NCBI GenBank assembly: GCA_016081115.2
Contig: CM071928.1
Span: 85,756,477 to 85,820,476, forward strand
Source of the DNA: Rehmannia glutinosa
Lineage: Eukaryota; Streptophyta; Magnoliopsida; Lamiales; Orobanchaceae
Reading direction: 5' to 3'
Length of the DNA: 64,000 nt
Positions 35,176 through 45,800 of the stretch are shown piece after piece. The position numbers and the translations under genes were made by a program. Position 1 is the first letter of the stretch; each line of letters begins with the position of its first letter. The notes beneath the pieces are model-generated. The model was not told the DNA's origin. It did not search any database and saw only the letters and a program-made list of their open reading frames with translations.

Positions 35176-38100
35176 CAAAATTTTGAAAAAGGAGTAGAAA
35201 AGGCTCAAATTGGAAAAAGAAAAATTACTACTAAAATGCATACTCTTATTCCCGAAAAAACAAATGCTCACAAAAGAGAATGAAAATTTGAAAAAGGATG
35301 TACAACGTTTTAATTTAAGTACGGATAAAGTTATAAAAATCCTTGATGCACAAAGAAATGAGTATTCAAAACTTGGACTTGATTATAAACCTTTTCAAAA
35401 TGTTTCTAAAAAAAATGACCAAGCTCTGACTTTCATACGTGCTAGTATTCCTAACGCTATTTATTTTTATTATGGTAAAATTGGACACTATACAAATAAT
35501 TGTAAATTGAAAAATAAGTTTAGTCATTCTTAGATACCCAAATGTCTCAAAACTAACCCCCATGGACCCCAAAATTGTAGAATACCTAAAAATAATTTAT
35601 TTGTAGGTGCTAAGGTTATAACGATTCTAGAAGATTCAAAATGGCTTGATGGCTCAAAAGCTACTCTAGAAAACCGTAGGCAAGTGCACCTATCGTTTTG
35701 TAGTATAGATTATTGAGTACCGAGTGTCATTCCCACGAGGATTGTAAGTACTAATAATTACCGTCTTTTTGTTATCTAATCTAACAATTTTCAGAGTTTT
35801 TGTTTGATGAAAAAGGAAAACAAATTATAAATTATAAAAATGAAGTAAAATTTGTAGAATAAGAAATCAAGAGATAGAAGTGTGTTTGAATGTAAATCCC
35901 TCTAGAATGTTTTTGTGATTTGACAAGTAAAAATTCAACCATAAGCCCTAGCAAAAACCAACCTCTTTTAATAAAATCCCATGTTATGTGGACCGTAGAA
36001 ATTCCCGATTTAAGTTAATCCCTTTCTCAAGGCGAGAAACTCCTAATCTCAAGTTGATTAATCGAAATCTCTTTCTAGTTAAAACCCCAAGATTGCATTA
36101 TAACGATTTATGAATTCCCATATTAGGTTTGACCCTAATCCGGAAGATTTATGTCATCCATATCTAGGATTGCATGCAACTCTTTTCACTTATACAATTT
36201 CTTTTTCACCATAAATCTTTCGATTACCGATGAAGAAAAGGTATCAAATTAATATACCGGAAATATTAACTCAAATGAGATAAGCATGATATAAGTGAAT
36301 CACACAAGACATGATAATTTTATCAAAAATACAAACCTCAATCACAAATCCATTAGAGTTCATTACACTCAAACACTAAGATTTTAGCTACTCATGATCT
36401 TGACAAAAGAGTAAATTACACAAGAAGATTTAAGTATTGTAGACATGGTGTACTTATCTTTCTCAAAATCTTAATGGACTTCTTCCTTGATTGATGATGT
36501 TGTTCCAAGTCTTCTTCTCCAATATTACCCCAAGCTTTCTTCTCCAAGACCTCTTGATCCCAATTCTACTTAATGAAGTGAATACAATGAATATTTCGAG
36601 TATCTAATGAATGAATCTCCCAATCTCAACCTTTGGCTTTTATAGCAAACCAATACATTGATAGTACTTCTCTTTTATTAAACAATCACCCCATTTTCCT
36701 TGTTGGTTGGTGAATTCTTGTATTCAAGTGATGAGGGAGGGACATGGAGACATGTTTCAAAGAAAAAATAGGGTGTTAAAAGTGTACAAAAGTGGCCAAA
36801 ATGGGTTGGTTGGTGAGTTTTCCCAAATTCCGCAAAGAAAAGTTGCAAAAAGAGGTCCGGACACGCCGTGTTGGCAAAGACGGCTAAGCCGTCGCAATAA
36901 ATTTGTCAAGACACGCCCGACACGGCCGTGTTTATGCGACACTGGCCAGTGTTAGACGACTGCCAGGCCGTGTTGGTCTGTTTTGTGCGTTTTTCCTCTT
37001 CTTTTGATCCCCTTCAACATGGCCGTGTTCGGTGACACGGTTTGGCCATTTTGGACCCTTTTTCCAATTTTTATCCAATTTATTTCCTTCTTTTTTGAAT
37101 ATGGCCATGTTACTTGACACCCCAAGTCATGTTGAGTGATTTTCTTGCCTTTTTTCAATTAATATTGGCTTCACATTGCTCCAAATTGCTCCACCTATAA
37201 TGTTAAACACATCACACGATGAAATGCTACAGAAATACTTGAGAAACTATGATTTTTCTAACAAAACAATTCAAAAACTATTGAATTAATAATACAAAAT
37301 ATGTACAAAATGACACTTATCATGGCTCGTGGATGTTCACGACATATGGCCGGAAGGAGAGAATTTTTTACCAACATCAAGCTTCAAGAAGAATGCATGG
37401 TCATGTTCGTAAATGACAAGGGAAAAATTCTTGGAAATAGATAAATTGGTTACTCTTCTTTCTCTTTTAGTAATGTTTTATTAGTTGAAGGGCTTAAGTT
37501 TAATTTGATAAGTATTAGCCAACTTTGTTATTCAAATTATAATGTTGTTTTCAATAAAGGAAAATGTCTTATTCTCAAAATGATAAAAAGATTTGCGAAG
37601 CTAGTAGAAAAGACAATCTTCAAAAAATTTGCACAAGTGATTTTGTTAGTCAAAATGTTTCTTTTCTTGTCGCCAATAATGATTTAACTAGTTTATGGCA
37701 TAGATGACTTGGACATGTTGGATACAAAAATTTGCAAAAGATTTACAAACACCAACATATAAAAGGACTACCCAAATTGAATTTGGAAAATCTTGGCTTA
37801 TGTAACACTTGTCAAAAGAACAAGTTGGTTAAAAGTAGTTTTAATCCCAAAAATAAAAATTAAACAACCAAGCCTCTACAATTACTTCATCTTCACTTGT
37901 GTGGGGATATGATACGACTAGTTTTAGTGGAAAATATTAAACTTTTGTTATAGTTGGTGATTTTTCTAGATATACTTGAGCTATTTTTCTTGCAAATAAA
38001 AGTGATGCCGTTAATGAGTTTGCTAAGTTGTGTAGACTTATTAAAAATAAAAAAGGAATATACTATTAAGTCTATACGAAGTGATCGAGGTGGTGAATTT

Positions 38101-38370
38101 GATGGTGAATTTAGAGTCTTATGTGAAACCAAAGGATATGCTCACAATTTTTCGGCTGCAAGAATACCACAATAAAATGAAATAGCCGAAAGAAAGAATC
38201 GGACTCTTCAAGAAATGAGTCGGTCCACGCTAAATAAATTTTCATTTCTAAAATATTTTTGGGTTGAAGCTGTAAGTACCACATGTTATGTTATAAACTG
38301 ATTTTACATTCGTCCTAAGTTGAAAAAAACACCGTATGAGCTTTGGAAACCAAGAATTCCAAATATTAAG
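35168..38370 (+). pseudogene. Copia A3 gag-protease-integrase relic, interrupted by a solo LTR
   Basis: From 35168 the C-terminal Gag half is recognisable: KDVQRFNLSTDK, and a knuckle whose first Cys pair reads YFYYGKIGHYTNNC, so both Cys are lost. The protease start (EDSKW) is cut by the family-B LTR at 35647. Coding resumes at 37323 with the protease continuation, the GAG-pre-integrase part (WHR*LGHVGYKNL, CNTCQKN) and the integrase core (SDRGGEFDGEF near 38080, ending near YELWKPRIPNI). Stops and frameshifts are numerous. There is no reverse transcriptase; the relic ends abruptly at 38370. Confidence 0.8.
35647..37322 (-). mobile_element. family-B solo LTR, copy c
   Basis: 1676 bp, TGATGGCTCAAAAGC to GACACTTATCA, with perfect 5-bp duplication TGGCT (35642-35646 and 37323-37327). 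The duplication splits the Trp-Leu codons of the protease motif in Copia A3. The TATA box reads in reverse (TATAAAAG near 36635). The palindrome zone is at about 36855-37130. Confidence 0.92.
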
Positions 38371-38512
38371 TTCTCTATTGGTAATACTTTATATGTAACA
38401 CTTTTTTGTAGCACTTCATCGAAATACTATTTTCTGCCATTAATTAAATTCGAACCCACAACCTGTTATGTGTGGAAGTGACAATTTACCACTAAGCTAA
38501 GTTGATCCTTAT
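38371..38512 (-). repeat. tRNA-derived SINE fragment
   Basis: Read in reverse from about 38512, CTTAGCTTAGTGGTAA resembles the pol III A box and GTGGGTTCGAATTT the B box, about 30-35 bases apart. No cloverleaf forms, so it is not a tRNA gene. The 3' tail is not clear. The 5' end is disturbed by the hAT insertion at 38516. Confidence 0.55.
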
Positions 38513-38515
38513 TAC

Positions 38516-39010
38516 CACTGTTTTAAATACCGGACCGCATCCGGCCCGGTTCAACCGGGTTATACCTGGGATACGGTGGTCGGTCCTAAGTATAATAAGG
38601 CCCTAAAAACCATTTTTTTGCGGTTAAACCGGTCAATACCGGTCAAATCGAAACATCCGCCAAAAAAGGTTAAATACCGGTTCAACCAGCTTTTTGCAAT
38701 TTTTTTATTTTTTGTGTTTATACTTTTTTTATAAAAATAAAATTTATAAACTTAATATTTAATATATTTATGTCATTATTTGAAATTTGAGCTAAATATA
38801 TAGATATTTTCCTTTTAACTATACATATATACAACTTTTCCTTTTATATTTATGAATTACATCCATATTTTATATAATATAATACCAAATATAATTATTT
38901 TTTTATTAAAACGGTAAAACCGGTAAAATTGACGGTTGTCCGTCCGACTGGTTGAACCGCTTAACGGTGGCTTGACCGGTTTAATCACCGGTACGGTATT
39001 TAAAACACTG
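38516..39010. mobile_element. hAT-type MITE with CACTGTTTTAAATACCGG ends
   Basis: 495 bp. The left end CACTGTTTTAAATACCGGAC and the reverse of the right end, CAGTGTTTTAAATACCGTAC, agree closely. An exact 8-bp duplication CTTATTAC lies at 38508-38515 and 39011-39018. The arms carry ACCGGTTCAACC-like words and the interior is AT-rich and non-coding. Confidence 0.9.
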
Positions 39011-39110
39011 CTTATTACAACTTTTGTTTTGCTTTATATACACACACACACATATATATATATATTAAAATTGTACAAAAAATTATATTATATGTATATA
39101 TAATATTTTT

Positions 39111-39155
<45 letters not shown>

Positions 39156-39229
39156 TAACCATCGAGTCTTTGAACGCAAGTTGCGCCCGAAGCCTTTAGG
39201 CCGAGGGCACGTCTGCCTGGGCGCCACGC
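39111..39229 (+). pseudogene. 5'-truncated 5.8S rRNA copy followed by an A-tract
   Basis: The sequence from GAACGTAGCGAAATGCGATA through GCAGAATCCCGT, CATCGAGTCTTTGAACGCAAG and GGCACGTCTGCCTGGGCG matches the 3' two-thirds to three-quarters of plant 5.8S rRNA, with a few changes. The first about 45 bases of the mature RNA are missing, no ITS follows, and nine A residues start at 39230. The surroundings are AT-rich and unrelated to rDNA. This looks like a reverse-transcribed rRNA copy rather than an rDNA unit. Confidence 0.88.
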
Positions 39230-39238
39230 AAAAAAAAA

Positions 39239-39740
39239 TTATAATATGTTTTATTTAATAAAGATTATATTATATAATATAGAATTAAAGTATATTATAC
39301 ATTGTATATATCAAATTTTATATTATATAGTATATAGTTTGAAAATCATATTATGTTATATAATAAAAGACAAAAAATATCAAAAATATATAAAATGAAT
39401 TTATCGACTGATCAATATTCAATCGGTAAAAATAAAAAATATATAAAAAGTAAAATTAATTTACCGACAGTTCTAACAGTAAAAAATTAAATAATGAAAA
39501 CATAATTTACCGACAGAAAAAATTCATAAGTAATTACCGACCACATCAATTTTCATTGGTAAAGTTGAATAAGTTACTATCATATTTTACCACGACCCAA
39601 TAGTTTCAAGACATATTTTGCAAATTTAGCCTAATCATGTTCCATTTTTTTTTTTTTTGAAATCAATAATGTTCCATTTTAGACATAGACAGTGAGTTAG
39701 ATGTATGAAGTCAGTGTATGAATAGTGCCATTGTTGTTCT
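39239..39740. other. catalase upstream region
   Basis: AT-rich. TTACCGACAG words recur at 39400-39560 and may be a decayed CACTA-type MITE. A 15-base T run lies near 39644-39658. I see no other gene. Confidence 0.45.
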
Positions 39741-39748
39741 TTTTATAG
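39741..39748 (+). promoter_or_regulatory. putative TATA box of the catalase gene
   Basis: TTTTATAG lies 86 bases upstream of the catalase ATG, just before a C/T-rich leader (CTCATTTCTCCACTCCTC...). Distance and leader composition fit a plant core promoter with a 5' UTR of roughly 55-65 nt. Confidence 0.55.
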
Positions 39749-39833
39749 CTCTCAAGAACTTCATCTCCACACAGCTCATTTCTCCACTCCTCTTTGGACA
39801 ATTCCCCAAAAGCTTTCTTTCTCATCTCCAACA

Positions 39834-42800
39834 ATGGATCCATACAAGGTATTAATTTGATTTTATTTATTTTTTTATTCTTCATTTGTTTTAATGATTG
39901 AGTGAATAATTTTGATTGTTGACAGAGTTTTAGATTGGTAAGTTTTGAGTTTATCCTCGAGTAATTGAGTTATATACTCGATCTTTATTTTTAACGTTTA
40001 AAAATATTTAGGTAGATTAATTATTTATTATTTTTGAAGCAATTTTCCGATTTTATTGCTGATAATACTAATTTCAGCTTGGTTGTAAAAATCTCCGCCT
40101 AGTCCGGATTAATCCCTTCGCTTGTCTGTCTATGATTTTTTTTTTTTTTTCCGATTAGGCCATCTAATCATTTCTAGGCTCCGCCTAGGCGCTCGGCGTC
40201 TAGTGGCTTTTACAACATTGAATAAATATTTTTTTTTTCCGATGATGAATTTTGATATATATGGGTATTTGATGATGGTGCAGTACCGTCCGTCAAGTTC
40301 GTTCAATTCGCCTTTCATGACCACAAACGCTGGAGCTCCAGTCTGGAACAATGACAACTCTTTGACTGTTGGAAGTAGAGGTACTTCTTTTGTTTGTGCT
40401 CTTTTTTTTTTTTTTTTTTTTTCTCTCTCTTCATTATTTTTTGGGGTTTGGCTAAATTTATTTAAAAGATATTATAAATTCTTGTAAGTTAGTTTTTAGA
40501 AATTATAAGATGTTAGATCTTATTTTAAGAATAAGTTTATTGAAGTGTTTTGATAAAATAAGAGGCGTAATTTTAAGATGTTAGTAATGAAATAAGATTT
40601 TATTCGAAAAAATTACCAAACAAATTAAAGGATGGTGTAGCTTATAGGCTGTTTTTACCGTTAATTATTTTTTTACGGGACCAAAAATGTATTTATCCGA
40701 AAACTAATTTTAAAAAAGAAAACTATTTGAAAATTCTGAAAATTGTTTCAATATTTTTTAGATTTATTTGCAATTTATTAAAAGAATTTATATAAATCCA
40801 AAAAAATATTTCAAAATCTAAAATAAAATATAAAAAATATCATAGTTTGTTTAAAAACAAAAACAAATCGAATTTATTTTAAAATCCAAAAATTAGAAAA
40901 GCTTAAATATGAAATTGTTTAAAAATATATATGCACTGTTTTAACTTTTAAAATATTGGAAAATTATTTAAAATATTTTAAAATTCCAAAGTAAAAAAAC
41001 TAAAAATTATTTTCAAAAAGTTGTTTTAAAAATTATTAAATATCTGAAATTTTGTTTAAAAACTAAAAGTCGTGTTGAAAATATTTTACCAAGAAATCTG
41101 GTTTTTTTATAAAATCCAAAAAGGGTAGAAAGATAGATATTCCTTACAACTTAAATTATTAAAAAATCTTAAAATTAAAAAAATATTGAAATTGGTTTTA
41201 AAAAATCCAAAATTTGTTTAAAAGTCTTAAAATTATTCCAAAATTGGATTTTAAAATAATTTTTATTCTCTTAGTATTTTTAGTTCCGTAAACAAATTAT
41301 CAGATTTTATATTTTTAAATTTTTAGGTGGTTTTTGAATAATTTTGGATTTCTTTATAAACTTTTATAATAAATTGTAAATAATTTTAAATTTTATCGAA
41401 GCAAATTTTCAGAATTATTAGACATTTTTTTTCAGGTTTTTCAAATATTGTTTTCGTTTATTTGATTAAGTTTTGGATAAATGTCCCATAAGAATAAATT
41501 TAGGTGAGTTAAGTTTTTCTTTAGCTTTGGGACTAAAATTGCACTTTTGAAACATACAGGCTAAATGTGTTAAAATAAATTTATTTGGACCAATAAAGCA
41601 ATGTTTCGGGCCAAATATTGGCCCGTCGCTTTTCGGGCTAGCAAATTTTCAGTCCAGTCCGTCCCTATTACCGGTCGGTCCGGCTAGCCCATTGGGTCAG
41701 GCTTTTTTTGACAGTCTATGTATAAATAGAGCTGTCAATTTTTGGCCTGAAAAATCGGAACGGCCCAGTTGGCCCGGTTTTTCTAGTGCATTTTTTGTAG
41801 GTTGGGCCGGGTTGAGCTTAAAAAACGACGTTCCGACCACTGTTTGACCCGGCCCGGCGTGGACCTTTTTTTGGTTGTACGGACCATGGTGTGCTTGTGT
41901 ACTTTCTTTATGTAAATGTCAAATTTCTCCTGGAAGCAAGCTTATGTGAGACTTGAAATTCAGGCTCTGCATTAATGCAAAATTTCTGCTATATATATAT
42001 TACAGGCCCTATCCTCCTTGAAGATTACCATTTGGTAGAGAAACTTGCTAATTTTGACCGTGAGAGAATTCCAGAACGTGTTGTTCACGCTAGAGGAATT
42101 AGCGCCAAGGGCTTCTTTGAGGTCACTCATGATATTTCTCAACTCACATGTGCCGATTTCCTCCGGGCTCCGGGAGTTCAGACGCCGGTTATCGTTCGAT
42201 TCTCCACCGTCATCCACGAGCGTGGCAGCCCCGAAACCATCAGGGATCCCCGGGGGTTTGCAGTGAAATTTTACACCAGAGAGGTATGATGTGCGGGAAA
42301 TTAATAAGATTTTTAGTCTTGTAAGTTCGACCTTTTTTAGAATTAGTCTTTCTAGATATTCAGTCCTTTTAACTTTCAAACTATCTAGATATTCAGTCGC
42401 TTAACTTAGCAGTTTGACTTTGTCCTATTAATCTAACAGATTTTAGAAATTTAGTTCTATAATTTAGCAATAGCTAAATTGAACTAATTTATTGAAAGGT
42501 TAGTACCCACACCTCACATTTTTTATTGGACTAAAAGTAAAATAATTTAATTTTAATTTTTGAAAATTAAATAAATTGTAAAAACAATTATAAATTAAAT
42601 TAATTTGATTAATAAAAAATATTAGATAAATAGAAATTTCTAAAATAATTAACGAAATTTAGAAGCTTTAAAAACTTAATGCTTGAAATATTTTTAATAG
42701 ATTAATTAAATTAATTTCTTTAAAAAATTAAAACTATTAATTAAAATCATTCAATTTTAAAAATGAAATTTAATTAGAAATAATATTTTAATAAATTAAT

Positions 42801-45800
42801 AAAATTTAACAATTGTTAAATTATAAGACTAAATTCCCTTAAAATAGCTACAATACCAGCTCTGCAACAGTGCCAAATAGTATCTACTATTGGGATTCAG
42901 AACCTGAAAATTTTTCTTTTTGCCATTTAATTCATGATCATGGTCGGTTTAACCACCTTGATGTTAGCAACACTGTAGCAACGTGGGAACTGTAGCAGAT
43001 ACTATTTGACACTGTAGCAAAGATTCCATTATTTATAATTGAAGCTTAGACAACTAAACCATTTTGAACTAAGGAATATTACAATGCCAAATAGTATCTG
43101 CTACAGTCTCATGTTGTTGCAGTGTTGCCACATGACTAAATTTTTGAAATACTTTAAATTATAAGACCAAAAGTAAAATTGCTAAGTTAACAGACTAAAT
43201 ATCTAGAAATTTGAAAGTTAAAGGACTAAAATAAAAAGTAAAATTGCTAAGTTAAATGACTAAAATATCTAGAAATTTGAAAGTTAAAGGACTAAAATAT
43301 GAAGGTGACAACTTAAACGACTAATTCTCAAAAACGTCCAACTTACATGACTAAAAATCATATTTTCCCGCAGTTTCAATATCCGACTTTTTCATCTAAC
43401 TAACTCTTATCCAATTTATGCTCTTTTTTTCTCTTTTTCATCATCAATGCAGGGAAACTTTGATTTGGTAGGAAACAACTTCCCCGTCTTCTTCATCCGT
43501 GACGGAATGAAGTTCCCTGATTTGATTCACGCTTTCAAACCGAACCCAAAGTCTAACGTTCAAGAGTACTGGAGAGTCATGGACTTCTTCTCCCACCATC
43601 CCGAGAGTCTGCATACGTTCACTTTCCTGTTCGATGACATTGGAGTTCCACAAGACTACAGGCACATGGAGGGCTCTGGAGTCCACGCCTACACGCTGAT
43701 CAACAAGGCTGGGAAAGTGCATTATGTGAAGTTCCACTGGAAGCCTACTTGTGGTGTGAAATGTTTGTTGGAAGAGGAGGCTATTAAGGTTGGTGGAGCT
43801 AATCACAGCCATGCCACCCAGGATCTCCACGACTCGATTGCGGCGGGGAACTATCCCGAGTGGAAGCTTTTCATTCAGATCATGGATCCTGATCACGAGG
43901 ACAGATATGATTTTGATCCGCTTGATACGACCAAGACCTGGCCCGAGGACATTTTGCCTCTGCAGCCGGTGGGTCGTCTGGTGTTGAATAAGAACATTGA
44001 TAACTTCTTTGCAGAGAGTGAAATGCTTGCGTTTAACCCCGCCCTTGTTGTCCCGGGGATTTACTATTCCGATGACAAGATGCTCCAGGGTCGGCTATTC
44101 GCTTATGGCGATACTCATAGGCACCGTCTCGGCCCAAACTATCTGCAGCTCCCGGTTAACGCTCCCAAATGCGCCCATCACAACAACCACCACGACGGCT
44201 ACATGAACTTCATGCACAGGGATGAGGAGGTAATGTTCTCCTGTTGATTTTACAATATCAATCATGTAATGGGACATGACTAGAGCAACTATCTTAACTT
44301 ATCTGATATTCGGACTATTTTCAGATTAACTATTTCCCTTCAAGGTATGACCCTACTCGCCATGCTGAGAGGCCCCCCATTCCTCCTGTGGTGATATCTG
44401 GGAGGCGTGAGAAGGTATGTAGTTTCAGTTTACTTGAATATTCCAGTTTTTTTTTTTTTTTTTGCTCTCGAAGCGAATTTCCCGCATTATACACGAATTT
44501 CCAATCGTTGTCTTGAATCTTCAGAAATCTAAAACATGAAAGGAAAAAAAAAGGAAGATTATTTATCTTTGGAAAGAAGAAGAAAAGAGGAAAGGAAAAT
44601 TATTTTTTTAAACCAAGAAAGATTGAAAGAGAGAAAAGATACGGGCATTTACGACCTTTCATTGTGGATAAAAAATTGTTTTTTATGAAAGTTGGGTAAA
44701 AAAACATTTTCTTATATTAAAAGGGGTAAAAATGGTCATTTTCTCAAATTGAGGTGTTTAACCTTGTTACTATTTCAAATAGTAAAATGAAGAAGAAAAA
44801 AAAGTCAAATGGTGATGTACATAAATCAAATGGAAGTAATATCAGTAGGTTTAGCCATTGAATTGTTATTTATAAAGGTAACTGAGCGAGTGAGCTTTGG
44901 TATAATTAAATTTCAAGACGGGGGAAGGAAAATGTTGTCTGTCTTCATGGTCAGGGGTTATAGTATCAGAAACTTTGAAGATTTTTAAGTTTCAGTCACA
45001 TTATCTTTTTAATTTAGAATCTCCGTGTTTGCGAATATTTCTGGTTGATTTTGGTATTAATAATCAGATGTACTTGGTATTAATAATCAGATTACTTTGG
45101 GTCGGGGCAGTTTGCTTCGAGCCTTAGTACTTTGTTCGAGAGACTTGTAATAGGAACACACGTCAGGTTAGTCGGGAGGGTTTCCAGCTGAGACCCTCCG
45201 ATGCTTCTGTCTTCATGGTCAGGGGTTATAGTATCAGAAGCTTTGAAGATTTTTAAGTTTTAGTCACATTCTCTTTTTAATTTAGAATCTCCGTGTTTGA
45301 GAATAATTCTGGTTGGTTTTGGTATTAATAATCATACTTCGGTTCGCTTCACTTCGAGCCTTAGTACTTTGTTCGCTGGACTTGTAATAAGAACACACGT
45401 TAGGCTAGTCGGGAGGGTTCCCAGCTAAGACCCTTCGATACGTACAGGTGGTTAGGTCATAAATGAACTGAAGAGTAATAGATACCTGATTTCAACCCAG
45501 AGTGTAATATTTATAGAATTTTGGTTGTGATACGTACGGCCTACTTCCACGTGTCAATGCCTCCTTCATCCACTAGTCAAGTCATGGAATACGACAGCGT
45601 GTCAGACCTTTTCAAGGAGATTTCTTGGCTCGCCTCGTCCCCCTAGGGTCGCCTTGCCTCGATCTTCGAATGGCATTGTGCACGTGCTAGTTGATTCAAG
45701 AGCCTCGCTTACCCGGCCTCGTAACCGAGCCTCCATGGCGAGGCTCACATGGACTTAGAAGAGTAAATAAGGTTACTTAGATATTTGTGTATATCACTGG

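Noticed and set aside
36707..37158. Several overlapping 60-82-codon frames on both strands
   Set aside because: They lie in the palindrome-rich zone of a solo LTR; palindromes keep several frames open by chance.
1..38370. Integrated plant pararetrovirus
   Set aside because: All reverse transcriptase and integrase remnants have the Copia order with LTRs, a tRNA primer site and polypurine tracts; no movement-protein or coat-protein-like region is seen.
39111..39229. Functional rDNA unit
   Set aside because: Only part of 5.8S is present, with no ITS, 18S or 26S sequence on either side.
41972..42379. 135-codon frame opposite catalase exon 3, and the 150-codon frame opposite exon 4 (43444-43896)
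   Set aside because: Antisense shadows of strongly conserved catalase exons; no family signature, and splice sites on the + strand explain the sequence.
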